Part shown: piece after piece, positions 11,291 to 21,420 of the stretch
How positions within the stretch are numbered: position 1 is the first letter of the stretch
Layout of the letters: each line of letters opens with the position of its first letter
Source: Carallia brachiata
Lineage: Eukaryota; Streptophyta; Magnoliopsida; Malpighiales; Rhizophoraceae
Assembly: GCA_021464245.1 (NCBI GenBank)
Contig: JADCRB010000016.1
Coordinates: forward strand, 3,713,250 to 3,777,249
Reading direction: 5' to 3'
DNA length: 64,000 nucleotides
Translations under genes and position numbers: made by a program
Notes under the pieces: model-generated
Told to the model about the DNA's origin: nothing
Seen by the model: only the letters and a program-made list of their open reading frames with translations
Database searches by the model: none

Positions 11291-11718
11291 TGATTTGAAC
11301 AATTGCCTACAACTTCGATCGGGGTGGATAGTCGAATTTTTCAGTCGGGAAGAGAGTCAGGCAAGAGATTTTGCTACTATGTGGGCTACAGTTTCTCTAT
11401 TTTAATTTTTTTGGGCAGTGAGGAATCGTGTCCATGGCAAGTTTGTGGACCTGCGTACCCAGGTAGGGTAGTTCATGTAGGTGATAGAGTAGTTGTCTTT
11501 TTGCTAGCGGAGAAGGTCTTACTCTTCCTTGGTACGAGTGAAGTGTCGGATTCCTGCCCCTATTTTTTTTTTCTTTTTGCTCCCAGAGTTGTGTTGGTGT
11601 TGGCCATTTCATGGCCTATAGGGCATGAAATGGCCACTTTTCCATCAACCTTTTTTTTTTTTTTTTTAAAGGAGGAAAGAATGGGAGGCAAAGAGGTCCA
11701 ACTGAGCGTGACAAAAAT
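11291..11718 (-). mobile_element. Retroelement leader with hairpin and primer-binding site
   Basis: Hairpin at 11602-11635, A-rich stretch at about 11651-11668 (T-rich on the plus strand) and primer-binding-type site at about 11695-11714. A 176-codon plus-strand frame (11,303-11,833) runs antisense through leader and LTR and is not considered a gene. Confidence 0.75.
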
Positions 11719-12597
11719 TGTAAACGGGACAGTAAGTTTCGAGTCTGAAACACTAAGGCTTCGAAAATACATATACAAATTACAAATGAAAATTAAAAAT
11801 TCATGTGGTATTGATCTCTGTATGATCCTTTAATTAATGCTCCTGTGTGATTTTGTCAAGGGTCAGGTAGGCTTGATCTTGAATGAAAGAGGATGAATTT
11901 CCGCAGCTTGCTCTTGAACTGTAGGAAATATATTCAACTGAGGGCAAAAGCTTGATCTCAAGGGAATGTTGTAACTCCGGTGAGGGTCGTAGAGACTTGA
12001 TCGTAATCAAATTGGCTTGATTCTGGTGAGGACTGTTTGGGCTTGAACTCAGATAGACTAGTTTGACTCCACTGAGAGCTGAGGCTTGATCCCACTCAGA
12101 CTTGTTTAGCTCCACTAAGGGCCACATGGGCTTAATTTCACATAATCGGCTTCGTTAACGGCCATAGGAGGCTTTATCTCATTCAGACAGATGTTTAATG
12201 TCTTAATATTTTGGATTTTTACTCTCATATATCTCCTTTAGGGATGACCTGAGAGCATATACCTCAAATATGCTCAGAAATTAGTATATTAAATATTTTG
12301 GACTTTTACTCTGGAAGATTGTTCTTAATGGTGTCTAGAGAGTATACACTCAAAATACAAAAACGTAGGAGAAAAAATGGAAACAAAGGAATTGTAATGC
12401 TTTGCTTCCAATTCTACTTCTCTTTTCTCGGCTATCTAAGGTTGGCCATTTCCATGGCCTATAAAGAGGCCGTGGAATGGCCATTGTGCAATTGATTTTT
12501 TTTTTTTAATATTATAGCATTCAAAGGTCGGTTTGCCGCTCTTTGAATGTTTCTCTCTTTTCTTTTGTTTTTATTTTTTATTTTTTATGTGTTTACA
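11719..12597 (-). mobile_element. LTR (5' LTR of the 8.9-12.6 kb minus element)
   Basis: Both termini are present (TGTAAAC at 12597 in sense, GTTTACA-type end at 11719), 879 bp. With 8906-9765 it brackets an internal region of leader, CCAAATC tract, array and 3' region. It belongs to the same U3 subfamily as its partner, but the core of its U3 palindrome is inverted relative to that partner (see findings). Confidence 0.85.
12445..12484 (-). promoter_or_regulatory. U3 TATA box inside a palindrome (core inverted)
   Basis: Arms GGCCATTTCCATGG and CCGTGGAATGGCC with core CCTATAAAGAGG on the plus strand. Most LTRs here place their TATA box in a palindrome (for example 5203-5223, 8316-8339, 14068-14083, 25641, 29399, 62443), which marks it as the LTR promoter. 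In this LTR the TATA reads on the strand opposite to the element. Confidence 0.6.
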
Positions 12598-12745
12598 AAC
12601 CCAAAGAAAAAATCGGGGTGGGTAGGAATCTGGCATATAAGTGGCACTAAAGAAGAGTAAGACTGCCACTACCAACAAAAAAACGACTGCTCCATCGCCT
12701 GCATCAACTACCCTACTCGGGTACGCAGGTCCAGAAGCTCGTAGA
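12598..12745 (+). mobile_element. Leader fragment
   Basis: About 140 bp of plus-strand leader (matches 200-320), lodged between two minus LTR segments. Confidence 0.6.
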
Positions 12746-13165
12746 AGGAAAGAGGTTGAATTTACACATCTTGCTCTTGAATTGTAGGAACAAATTTTGC
12801 TAAGGGCCGAGGCTTGATCTCAGGTGGATGGCGTTACTCCGGTGAGGGTCGTAAAGACTTGGTCTCAATCGGATTTGCTTGATTCCAGTGAGGGCTGTAT
12901 GGGCTTGATCTTAGATGGACTGATTGAACTCCACTGAGGGCCGAGGCTGGATCCCACTCAGACTGGTTTAGCTCCGCTGAGGGCAGTAGGGGCTTTATCT
13001 GAGAGAGATTATTACTATTTTAATATTTTAGATTTACGATTTAGCATATCCCACTCAGTGACGATTAGAGAACATACACGCAAAATATGCTTGGAAATTA
13101 GTATATTAAATATTTTGGGCTTTATATCTGGAATATCTCCCTTAATGGTGTCTAGGAAGTATACG
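12746..13165 (-). mobile_element. LTR fragment
   Basis: Minus-strand LTR from the GATCAAGCC repeats to the first ATTTTGGG block. It is cut at about 13165, where a plus-oriented TATA array begins. Confidence 0.7.
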
Positions 13166-13775
13166 CCTAGCAACAAACTTCTGCCGCGCATGAGTATAAA
13201 AGGCGACAACCCAACAACAAACTCCTGCCTCGCACGAGTATAAAAGGTGAACAATTCAACAACAAATCTAGACTCTTTCCTTGCACGCATATAAAAGGTG
13301 AACAGCTCAAAAACAAATTCACACTCTTACCTCACACGAGTATAAAAGGTGAACAACTGAAGCACACGCACAAGTATAAAAGGCGAACAACCGAATAGCT
13401 GAAGCAGACTCCTACCTCTCACGAGTTTAAAAGGCAACAACACAACAATAGACTCCTGCATCGCACGAGTATAAAAGGCGAATAGTTAAACAACAAATCC
13501 AGACTCCTGCATCGCACGAGTATAAAAGGCGAATAGCTCAACAACAAATTTAGACTCTTGCCTCGAACGAGTGAAAAAGGCAAACAGTTTAGCAAATCGA
13601 CACTTCTGCTTCTCATGAGTATAAAAGACGACAACCCAACAACAGACTCATGCCTCACACGAGTATAAAAGGCGAACAATCACCGCATACTCCTATCCCA
13701 CACAAGTATAAAAGGCTAGATGGCAACAACCACACGAGGCCCAGTCCAAAACTCTTGGCCCACATGAGTATAAAC
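13166..13775 (+). repeat. TATA minisatellite array (about 13 units)
   Basis: Regular units with GAGTATAAAAGGCGA cores, ending with the gene-side variant ATGAGTATAAACTGTGAAC. No WOX module follows. Confidence 0.85.
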
Positions 13776-13910
13776 TGTGAACAATAGTTGAGCTAATCGA
13801 AGCTAAAGACTTCAACATTAAAGATGTCTCAAGCTTCAAGCAGGACTTTAAGACTTAGTTTGAATCGTGTCCCAAGTTTCTACCTCACCAAGCCATGATG
13901 TGGGGGCATT
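13776..13910 (+). mobile_element. 3' region remnant with polypurine tract
   Basis: It joins the array end directly to the last ~130 bp of the 3' region (TGATGTGGGGGCATT), so the WOX module has been deleted between them. Confidence 0.7.
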
Positions 13911-14222
13911 TGTAAACATGTTTGTTTTTTTTTTTTAAAAAAAAAAAAGAACAAAGTCTTTAGCAGGTGGTAGCCAAAGACTAATTTCTTTGACCGGCCA
14001 CTAGCCAAAGAAAAGGAAGGTATTTATAAAAATAAATAAAAAAAAGAGTGGTAGTGGTTCATTCAGAGGCCTATAAATAGGCCAAACACCAATAGACAAT
14101 TATGGACAGCCGAGAGAGGAAGCTAGTGAAAGCAATTTCAAGGGGTCAAAAGTTTTAAAACTTTTCCTTCCATACATTTTCGAATTTTGGGTGTATGCTC
14201 TTTGGACGCCATTAAGTGCGAT
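13911..14222 (+). mobile_element. LTR, 5' part
   Basis: It starts TGTAAACA; the TATA box lies in GGCCTATAAATAGGCC at 14068-14083. It stops in the ATTAAGTGCGATCT block and switches to minus-strand LTR. Confidence 0.8.
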
Positions 14223-14420
14223 CTAGATTTTTACTCTCGTAATCCCAGTCAGTGGCAACCGGAGAGCATACATTCAAAATATGCCTAGAACTGGGTAATT
14301 AAATATGTTGGGCTTTTGATAAAGAATATCTCCCTTAATGGCATTTAGGGAATATACGCTCAAAATACGAAAACGTAGAGAGGAAAAAGTTTACAAAAAC
14401 TTTTGGAATTGGAAGTTATC
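14223..14420 (-). mobile_element. LTR fragment, inverted
   Basis: Minus-strand copy of the central LTR, directly abutting the plus copy (inverted junction), then joined to the 3' side of a gag gene. Confidence 0.7.
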
Positions 14421-15658
14421 TCATCTCCCTCACCCGTATATTTGTTTGGGATGCATTTCTTGGTCTGACAAAGTGTAAGAATAGATTCATGCCAACTTTC
14501 CTCTGACAGATTTGAAGAGACGATAATCTAGTTGGCTGAGGCTATGTCTTCTCGGTCCTAAATTATTTTATTTTGGTCAATGAGCTTCAAGATCAGCTTA
14601 TTTAAGATGAAGAACTTTTCGGTTGGATGGCTAACTGTGTGGTGATACTTGTAGAATTTCAGATCGTTGACCCAATCCTTCTGATTCAATTACTTGCATT
14701 ATAAGAGCTTGATCAGCTTCGCTTCCAAAAGCTGATCAAGAATGTCTGGAACGTCAGAGTGAGGGAATGGATATTTCTTCTGTTCTAACTCTTGCAATGT
14801 CGTCTTTTGTCTTTTTTGTTTATTTGTTGGCACTAGAGGACTCACTTTTGTTTTATCTCCTATTTTTATTGGTGAAGTATCAACGGTTATCACTTCCTTG
14901 CCCTCATGCTGGTCCAGTTGGATGGAAACCGTGCCCCTAGAGTTCTTGATGTTTATCTCCGTGTCATACGGGTGAGTCACTAATTCCTCAAAAGTTTGAG
15001 GTTTGATGCCTTGCAGGATGTATAATAACTCCTGTACAACAACTCCCAGTGCATCCCTTGAATGCACATTTCCACAGTAGAAGTCTCCATTAGACAATCT
15101 TTGCAATCCAAACTAAGAGCACGCCATCTATTTATGTAATTGATGACATGCTCTCATTTCTTTTGCTTTGTGATGGTAAGCTCCATCATGCTTACTGTTC
15201 GACGGGTGCGAAAAAATTTGTTGAGAAACTCGCGTTGCGGTTGCTCCCAACTGTGAATTGATTCTGGTTGAAGGTTTATGAACCAAGTGAAGGCAGTATC
15301 CTGGAGTGAACGAACAAACTGTTTTACCAAAAGGTCAATGTAGGTTCCTACATTGTTGCAGGTTTCAACGAAGTGAGCAATGTGTTGCTTAGGATCATGT
15401 AGTCCATCGAATTGTTGAAACTTGGGCGGTTGGTAGGCCAAGGCATATTGAGGTGTTCAATTCGTCTTGTGTACGGTTTGACGGTGAACCTTGAAATGGT
15501 ACAGTTTGTTGTAGGCAGATTGTATTGGCTGTCCTATCATGTAATTGTTGGACAAATAGCAAAACGACGATATTTGAAGGCAGTAGTTGTGTGGGACCGC
15601 TTTGTTGTTTGGTTTGCCATGAACGTGTTGACTGGAGTTGCTTCTGGAGTGAAATAGC
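14421..15658 (-). pseudogene. gag: Ty3/gypsy gag, 5' truncated
   Basis: Structural polyprotein of an LTR retrotransposon. Seen, from N to C on the minus strand: a linker beginning FTPEAT at the very edge (about 15650); the retrotransposon gag domain (FQQFDG, then FVRSLQDTAFTWF at about 15290-15330); a KLIKL segment near 14710; and a zinc-knuckle-like C-terminal part with FxxYH (about 14640-14690). At least three frame breaks separate the open pieces (15,154-15,441 and 14,699-15,106). The first ~60 codons are missing because the copy ends exactly where an oppositely oriented gag begins. No protease or reverse transcriptase follows. Confidence 0.85.
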
Positions 15659-17000
15659 CATGATAACAAGCACAACCAACACAACCAACATGGAAAATAG
15701 GATTGCAGGATTGGAAAATAGAATTTCCCAGTTTATTAAAGCTTTGGAGGAAAAAGATCAACCAATCGCCTGCCTCAAAGGAAATATTCCAATATAAGTT
15801 GATCATGAGAGCAGCGAGGAGCAGCCATATCCACCTGGTTTCACTTGAAAAGCAACTCTAGACAATACCTTAACGGCAAAAAAAGAACAAAGCGGTCCCA
15901 CACAACTACTGCCTCCAAATTCTATTGCTTCGCTATTTGTCCAATAATTACAGGACATGATAGCCAATTCAATCCACCTGCAACAAAGTGCACCATTTCA
16001 AGGTTCACAAATGTATGTCAGACCGTACACAAAATAGATTGAACACCTCAGCATGCCTTTAGGCTACCAACTACCTATGTTTCAACAATTTGATGGACGA
16101 GGTGATCCTAAGCAACACGTTGCTCACTTCGTCAAAACCTACAACAATGCAAGAACCTATGGTGACCTTTTAGTGAAACAGTTTGTTCGTTCACTCAAGG
16201 ACACCACCTTCACCTGGTTCACAAACCTTAAACTAGAATCAATTGGCAGTTGGGAGCAGCTATAATGTGAGTTTCTCAACAGATTTTTCAGCACCTATGG
16301 AACAATAAGTATGATGGAGCTTACTAGTACCAAACAAAAGAAAGGGGAGCCTGTTTTCGAATACATAAATAGATGGCATGCTTTCAATTTAGATTGCAAA
16401 GATCATCTAATGAAGACTTCTACAATAGAAATGTGCATTCAAGGGATGTATTGGGAGTTGTTATGCATCTTGCAGGGCATCAAACCTTGAACTTTTGAAG
16501 AATTATCGACTCGCGTGCACGACATGGAGATAACCATCAAGACCTCTTGGGGCACAATTCTTACCCAACTGGACTAGCATGGGGGCAAAGAAGTGATGGT
16601 CGTTGATACTCTACCAATAAAAGTAGGAGCTAAAATAAAAGTGAGTCCCCTAGTGCCAACAAATCAACATAAACAACAAGAAAGAAAAAGGTGACGTTGT
16701 GAGAGTTGGAACAAAAGAATTATCCATTCCCTGACTCTAATGTTTTAGACATTCTAGATCAACTTTTGGAAGCTAAGCTGATCAAGCTTTCAAGACAGAA
16801 GCAACCCAATCAGAAGGATCGGGCCAATGATCCAAAATTCTGTAGGTATCACCGCACAATTAGCCATCCAACCAAAAAGTCCTTCGTTTTAAAAGAGCTG
16901 ATCTTGAAGCTCATAAACCAAAATAAAATCATTTTGGACCGAGAAGATGTAGCCTCAGCCAACCAGACCACTGTCTCTTTAAATCCATCATAGAAAAGTC
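15659..17000 (+). pseudogene. gag: Ty3/gypsy gag, near full length but with stops
   Basis: It starts at an ATG at 15660, with the N-terminal coiled-coil-like stretch (MENRIAGLENRISQF at about 15690-15735). The gag domain follows at about 16053-16320 (FQQFDGRGDPKQHVAHF, then FVRSLKDTTFTWF). A zinc-knuckle-like FCRYHRTISHPTKK lies at about 16839-16880, with the usual second Cys replaced by Ser. Several in-frame stops (for example at about 15796, 15848, 16263, 16489) and frame changes make it a pseudogene. It stands head-to-head with the truncated gag at 14,421-15,658. PR, RT, RNaseH and most of integrase are absent. Confidence 0.88.
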
Positions 17001-17085
17001 GGCTTGAATCTACACTTACACGTTGTTACACCAAGAAATGCATCATGACCTAGCTTCATCAAGCGGTAAACTTCTAAAGCATTAC
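17001..17085 (+). pseudogene. Integrase C-terminal scar
   Basis: The short reading SSGKLLKHYYV (about 17056-17088) matches the last residues of the integrase tails at 27.7 and 60.6 kb (SGKFLKHCYV-stop). Here the stop is lost into the following A-rich tract. It shows gag was joined to the end of pol by one large deletion. Confidence 0.65.
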
Positions 17086-17280
17086 TATGTAAAAAAAAAA
17101 ATCAAAAAAAAGAAAAAAAAAAGAGAAAATAGCAAAAAAGAAGAAAAGAAAAAAAATAAAAAAAGAAAAAAATCAGAAAAAATAAAAAAAATTCCAAAAA
17201 AGAAAAAAAGCAAAAAATTCAAAAATTCAGAACAAAAGGCAAAAAAAAAATCTCTCACGCATGTGCACAGGCCCGAATAA
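17086..17280 (+). repeat. A-rich (AAAAAG) homopurine tract
   Basis: Nearly pure A/G strand with AAAAAAG words. It would read as polylysine in frame, but this is low complexity, not a protein. It sits between the end of pol and the CCAAATC tract in gag- or pol-scar-bearing elements. Confidence 0.85.
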
Positions 17281-17460
17281 AGCCAAATTCAAATCCAAAT
17301 CCTAAGCTCAAAGCCCAAAACCAAATCCCAATTTAAGTCCAAATCCCCAAAACCCAACAAATACAAAGTCATGCTTAAAATCCCAAACCCAAATTTTGGC
17401 TTAAAGTTCGAATCCAAATTCGAGGGCAAAGTCTAAAGCTTAACTCAAAGCCCTTGTTAA
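17281..17460 (+). repeat. CCAAATC-rich degenerate tract
   Basis: Short version of the tract, directly after the A-rich segment. Confidence 0.75.
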
Positions 17461-17945
17461 CACTTACAACAACAGTAAAATAATAGACTCCTTGCCCGCA
17501 AGAGTATAAAAGGCGATAAGGCAACAACAACAAATCTACACTGCTGCCTCACACGACTATAAAAGGTGACAACACAATTCAACACTCCTGCCTCGCACGA
17601 GTATAAAAGGGTATCAACTGAAGCAGACTCCTAGCTCGAACAAGTATAAAAGGTGACAACTCAATAACAAAGCACACTTCTACATCGCACGAGTATAAAT
17701 GGTGACAATCCAACAACAAACTCTTGCCTGGCACGAGTATAAAAAGCAACAACACAATAGTTCAGCAAATCCATATTCCTAACATATACGAGTATAAAAG
17801 GCGAGACGAGAACAACCACACAAGGCTCAGTCCATAACTCCTAGCCTGTATAAGCATAAACTGTGAACAGCCCAAAACCAAATTCAAGGCCTAGTCCAAA
17901 CCTCCTGGCCTGCATGAGTATAAACTGTGAACAACACAAAAGGAT
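17461..17945 (+). repeat. TATA minisatellite array (about 9 units)
   Basis: GAGTATAAAAGGCG units. The last two are the gene-side GTATAAACTGTGAAC variants, immediately upstream of WOX copy C. Confidence 0.85.
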
Positions 17946-18357
17946 AAAAATGATTGAAGGTTTGGGTCTGAATCATTATTCTAGTCTCAACCTTTTGCTC
18001 GTTCTTACTGCAGGTCAAGCTTTCGTATCCTTTCAACAAGAAAGATGAACCAGTTGTAGAACCTCAAGACAATAGAGAGGATAGGTTACCACATACTAGA
18101 TGGCGACCGAGTCCAATGCAACTGCAAATCTTGGAGGAGTAGTTCCGCAACAGTTAAGGTACTTGTCCTAATTTGTCACAGCTCTCTCAACTTGCTTCCC
18201 AACTACGGCTGTACGGAGTAGTAGAGAAAAAAAATGCATATTCCTAGTTCTAAAACCGAAAAATAGAGAGAGAGCAACACTAAGAGCTACTGTTTCCGCA
18301 GAACAGCCTATTTCAACCACTGCAGTTGTTCCCATAATAGATTTTACCAATAAGGCT
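17946..18357 (+). pseudogene. WOX-like homeobox module, copy C (complete homeodomain, 3' cut)
   Basis: Leader with TTCTTACTGCAG at about 18002-18013, ATG at 18045. The homeodomain reads in a single frame with no indel from about 18100 to 18275: TRWRPSPMQLQILEE, then LSQLSQLASQLRLYG, then a recognition helix in which Trp and Gln of WFQN are both stop codons (TAG, TAA), followed by NRKNRERATLRA. Two more stops interrupt helix 1-2. The frame then continues PVSTT-like linker to IDFTN and breaks at 18357 into a minus-strand LTR, so the WUS-box and EAR part is lost. This copy best shows the homeodomain's true length, because only substitutions separate it from a readable frame. Confidence 0.82.
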
Positions 18358-18770
18358 TCGAAAATACAAATACAAATTTATGTTCGGATCGATCTCTGCG
18401 TGATCCTCCGATTAATGCTCCTTTTTGTTGTCGTCAAGGGCCGCGTAGGCTTGATATTGACAGAAAGAGATAAATTTCCACATAATGATCTCAAATTGTA
18501 AGAAATAAATTCCATTGAGAGCCGAGGCTTGATTTTAGAGGGGTGTCGTAACTCTAGTGAGGGTCGTAACAACTTGATATCAGTTGAATTGACTTGATTC
18601 AAGTGAGGGTCGTATGGGCTTGATCGTAGATGGACTAGTTTGGCACTATTGAATGCCAAGGTTTGATCCCACTCAGACTGTTTTAGCTCCATTGAGGGCC
18701 GTAGGGGCTTGAACTTAGATGGACTGGCTCTGCTAAGATTTGTAAGATGCTTAATCTCAGATAGATATTT
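18358..18770 (-). mobile_element. LTR fragment, inverted
   Basis: Minus-strand LTR (repeats GATCAAGCC-type). It begins inside the AAAATACAAATACAAATT end region at the break of WOX copy C and stops at about 18770. Confidence 0.7.
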
Positions 18771-18843
18771 AAACTGGACTTCAAAACTTGGTTCAAATAG
18801 CATCCCGAAATTCCGCCTCACAAAGCCTAGAAGTGGGGGCATT
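18771..18843 (+). mobile_element. 3' region remnant with polypurine tract
   Basis: The last ~70 bp of the 3' region, including GAAGTGGGGGCATT, before an LTR. Confidence 0.7.
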
Positions 18844-19702
18844 TGTAAACATACTTTTTTTATAAAAAAAACAAGGAATAAAGTCTTTGGCCATTGTCGG
18901 ACAAAGAGAGGGAAGGTATTTATAAAAATGAAAAAAAAAAAAAGAGAGGAAGTGCTTCGTTCAGAGGACTATAAATAGGCTAAACACCAACAAACAATCA
19001 CGGACAGCCGAAAGAAGAATCCAACGAAAACAATTTCAAGGGGCCAAAAGTTTTAAAACTTTTCCTCCCATACGTTTTCTTATTTTGGGTGTATTCTCAC
19101 TGGATGCCATTAAGTGCGCTCTTCTAGAGTAAAGGCCCAAAATATTTAATATACTCATTTCAAAGCATATTTTAGGTGTATGCTCTTTAGTCACTATTGA
19201 TTGGGATTTGCAAGAGCAAAAATCTAAAATATTAAGCATTCGTCTGAGATTAGGCCCCTATGACCCTCTGAAGCCAGTCCACCTGAAATCAAGCCCCTAC
19301 GGCCCTCAGTGGAGATAAAACCAGCCCAAGTGGGATCAAGGCCAACCCTCAGTGGAGTCAAATTAGTCCACCTGAGATCAAAGCCTATATGGCCCTCACC
19401 AGAATCAAGTCAATCGGACTGAGATCAAGTCTCCACGACCCTCACCAGAGTTACGACATTGCCCTGAGATCAAGCCTCGACAATCAATGGAATTTATTTC
19501 CTATGGTATAAGATCACGCTGTGAAAATTCATCTCTTCTGTCAAGATCAAGCCTACAAGACTCTTGACGACATAAAAAATGAACATTAATCGGAGGACCA
19601 CACAAAGATCAACCCCACGTAAATTCAAAATTATCATTTATAATTTGTATCAATATTTTTAAGTTTAACTATTTTAAGCTCGAATCTTACTGTCCCTCTA
19701 TA
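18844..19702 (+). mobile_element. LTR, full length
   Basis: TGTAAACA at 18844 to CCCTCTATA at 19702, about 859 bp. TATA box in ACTATAAATAGGC at about 18970. It shows the ~87 bp internal duplication clearly: ATTTTGGGTGTATTCTC at 19082 and ATTTTAGGTGTATGCTC at about 19169. No primer-binding site follows; a second LTR snippet (19703-19760) does. Confidence 0.85.
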
Positions 19703-19760
19703 ATTTTTATGCTCTTCGGTCACCACTGATTGGGATCTACCAGAGTAAAAATCCAAAATC
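19703..19760 (+). mobile_element. LTR snippet
   Basis: About 55 bp of central LTR (ATGCTCTTCGGTCACCACTG...) attached to the LTR end. It may have been joined at the ATGCTC similarity shared with the primer-binding region. Confidence 0.6.
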
Positions 19761-20059
19761 GCAACGTAAGAAGAGTACTTGGAACTTCCCCGTCCATTGC
19801 CGCATCTGAGAACAGATAAGGATGATCACAACTTTTCTGCTCGCTGTGAAAGATGTGAACTAAAGAGAGTGGTTGGAACTCCATCGACGATGATGGCACT
19901 AGAGGTTGAGATTCAAGGATTCCTCGACTCTTTCTCTACCTAAAATGTGTGTCTATAGTTTCTTGACTAAAGGATTTGTTGAAAAAGAAATTACAGAAAC
20001 TAGCCATTTTCTTTCTTTAGAGAGAAAGAAGAATTGAGGAGTGAGTTCTGTGACTTAAG
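19761..20059 (-). mobile_element. 3' non-coding region, truncated
   Basis: Minus-strand 3' region, joining WOX copy D to the LTR snippet. The polypurine tract and 3' LTR of this element are missing. Confidence 0.65.
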
Positions 20060-20985
20060 AAAAGCTGCCCTTTTGATTTTTTCTGTGCAAAAGTCAAAAA
20101 GAGGATGTGCTAGATTAGGTGGGGGTCCCTTTACGTCTCTTTTTGCTATAAAAGACAAATGAGGCGACAGTTGATGAGTGTTGTAAAAGTCAAAGTAGTA
20201 CCACAAAAGTCGTTGCACCTTATCCTTGTTGGCCTCGTTGGGTCCAAGGCGCATCTCCAAGTCAATGGCGTTCTCGTTCGGCAAGCTGGTGATGTTGACT
20301 CAATTGGAACTTTCCTGCTGATTGACGTCACTGGGGCATACTAGAAAGAGAGGCAGAATTTTGCTAGAGTGGCTTTCTCCTAGTGTGAAGTTTTTTCCTC
20401 AATTGAAGTACCCATAATAAACCCTTGGCTGGAGCTTGAAGCTATGTATTACAAGGAGTAAAAACTCTAGAACCAGTATGCGTACTACTACAGACTATAG
20501 CTCTGGTTGAAATAGCCTTGAGCGACCATTGTAGTGTTGGAGCTCAGACCCACTCGTTTGAGGACGAAGCCATACCAGTGAGATCTACCATGGGAACAGC
20601 TGCAGTAGTTGAAACAGGTTGTGTTGTAGAGACAGTAGCTCTCAGTGTTGTTCTCTCCTTGTTTCTCTGGTTCTAGAAATAGAACTACACTTTTTTTTGT
20701 CTCAACTACTCCAGACAATCGTAGCCACGAAGCAAGTTGGGAGAGCTGTGATAAACTAGGACAAGTACCTTCATTATTGCGGAAGTACTCCTTCAAGATT
20801 TGCAGTTGCATTGGACTCGGTCGCCATCTAGTGCGTGGTGACATATCCTCCTCCTGGTTCTGAGGTTCTGTAACTGGTTCTATCTTTCTTGCTGAAAGGG
20901 AGCATAAGCTTGACCTACAGTAAGAATAAGGAAAAGGTTGAGACTGGAATAATGATTCAGACTCAAACCCTCCATCAGTTTTGAG
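20060..20985 (-). pseudogene. WOX-like homeobox module, copy D (most complete)
   Basis: The homologous start codon near 20882 is mutated to ATA, and a new ATG at 20844 opens a 118-codon frame. Homeodomain from about 20832 (TRWRPSPMQLQILKEYF, LSQLSQLASWLRLSG); one frameshift in an A-run at about 20690 disrupts the recognition helix. Linker with MVAQGYFNQSYSL at about 20490-20530. WUS-box-like block (ILPLFLVCP) at about 20333-20360. A second open stretch at 20000-20284 reads NAIDLEMRLGPNE (EAR-like motif at about 20241-20270), then KVQRLLWYYFDFYN and FIAKRDVKGPPP. Homeodomain, WUS-box and EAR order is kept on one strand within 0.8 kb. The TATA array is missing upstream; the CCAAATC tract abuts the module. 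Confidence 0.85.
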
Positions 20986-21240
20986 CTCGAGTTTAGATTT
21001 GTTGGTTTTGGGGATTTGTACTTGAATTGGGATTCAGTTTTGGGCTTTGAGCCTAAGATTTGGATTTGAATTTGGCTTTATTCGGGCCTGTACATGTGCT
21101 TCAGAATTTTTTTTTCGTTTTTTCTTTTTTCTTGATTTTTTTGCATTTTTTTTCTTCTTTTGAATTTTTCACTCTTTTTTTTTCCTTTTTTTGATCTTTT
21201 TTTTTCTTTTTGTATTTTTTTTCAAATTTTTTTTATTGTT
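20986..21240 (-). repeat. CCAAATC tract and A-rich tract
   Basis: Short CCAAATC-type tract (20986-21100), then the A-rich homopurine tract (T-rich on the plus strand, 21101-21240). Confidence 0.75.
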
Positions 21241-21420
21241 TGTCTACACATAACAAGGCTTTAGAAATTTACAATGGATTGGGTTCATTCGGATGACTTT
21301 TCAGCATGTAAGCATTGTTTGCGTAGGCTTCTTGAACAAGCCGTGGCTTGTCCCATTTGGAGGTGCGCTTGTTATGGGGTTAGTATCATTGCCCCTCTTC
21401 TAGTCCAGTTAGATGGAAAT
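21241..21420 (-). pseudogene. Integrase C-terminal remnant
   Basis: The minus strand reads KWDKPRLVQEAYANNAYML, like the KWEGPY...Y.L end of plant Ty3/gypsy integrases, followed by a one-base frameshift and the ISKALLCV-type tail. Everything upstream in pol is deleted and leader sequence follows. Confidence 0.7.

Noticed and set aside
11303..11833. 176-codon plus-strand open frame
   Set aside because: Runs antisense through leader, poly-T and LTR of a minus element; similar antisense frames occur in other leaders and are broken.
17023..17280. Lysine-rich 85-codon protein
   Set aside because: A homopurine low-complexity tract read in frame after the integrase scar, not a nuclear or basic protein gene.
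17946..18048. Frame IEGLGLNHYSSLNLLLVLTAGQAF upstream of the WOX start as a signal-peptide protein
   Set aside because: Its frame differs from the homeodomain frame and is broken in other copies; treated as leader.
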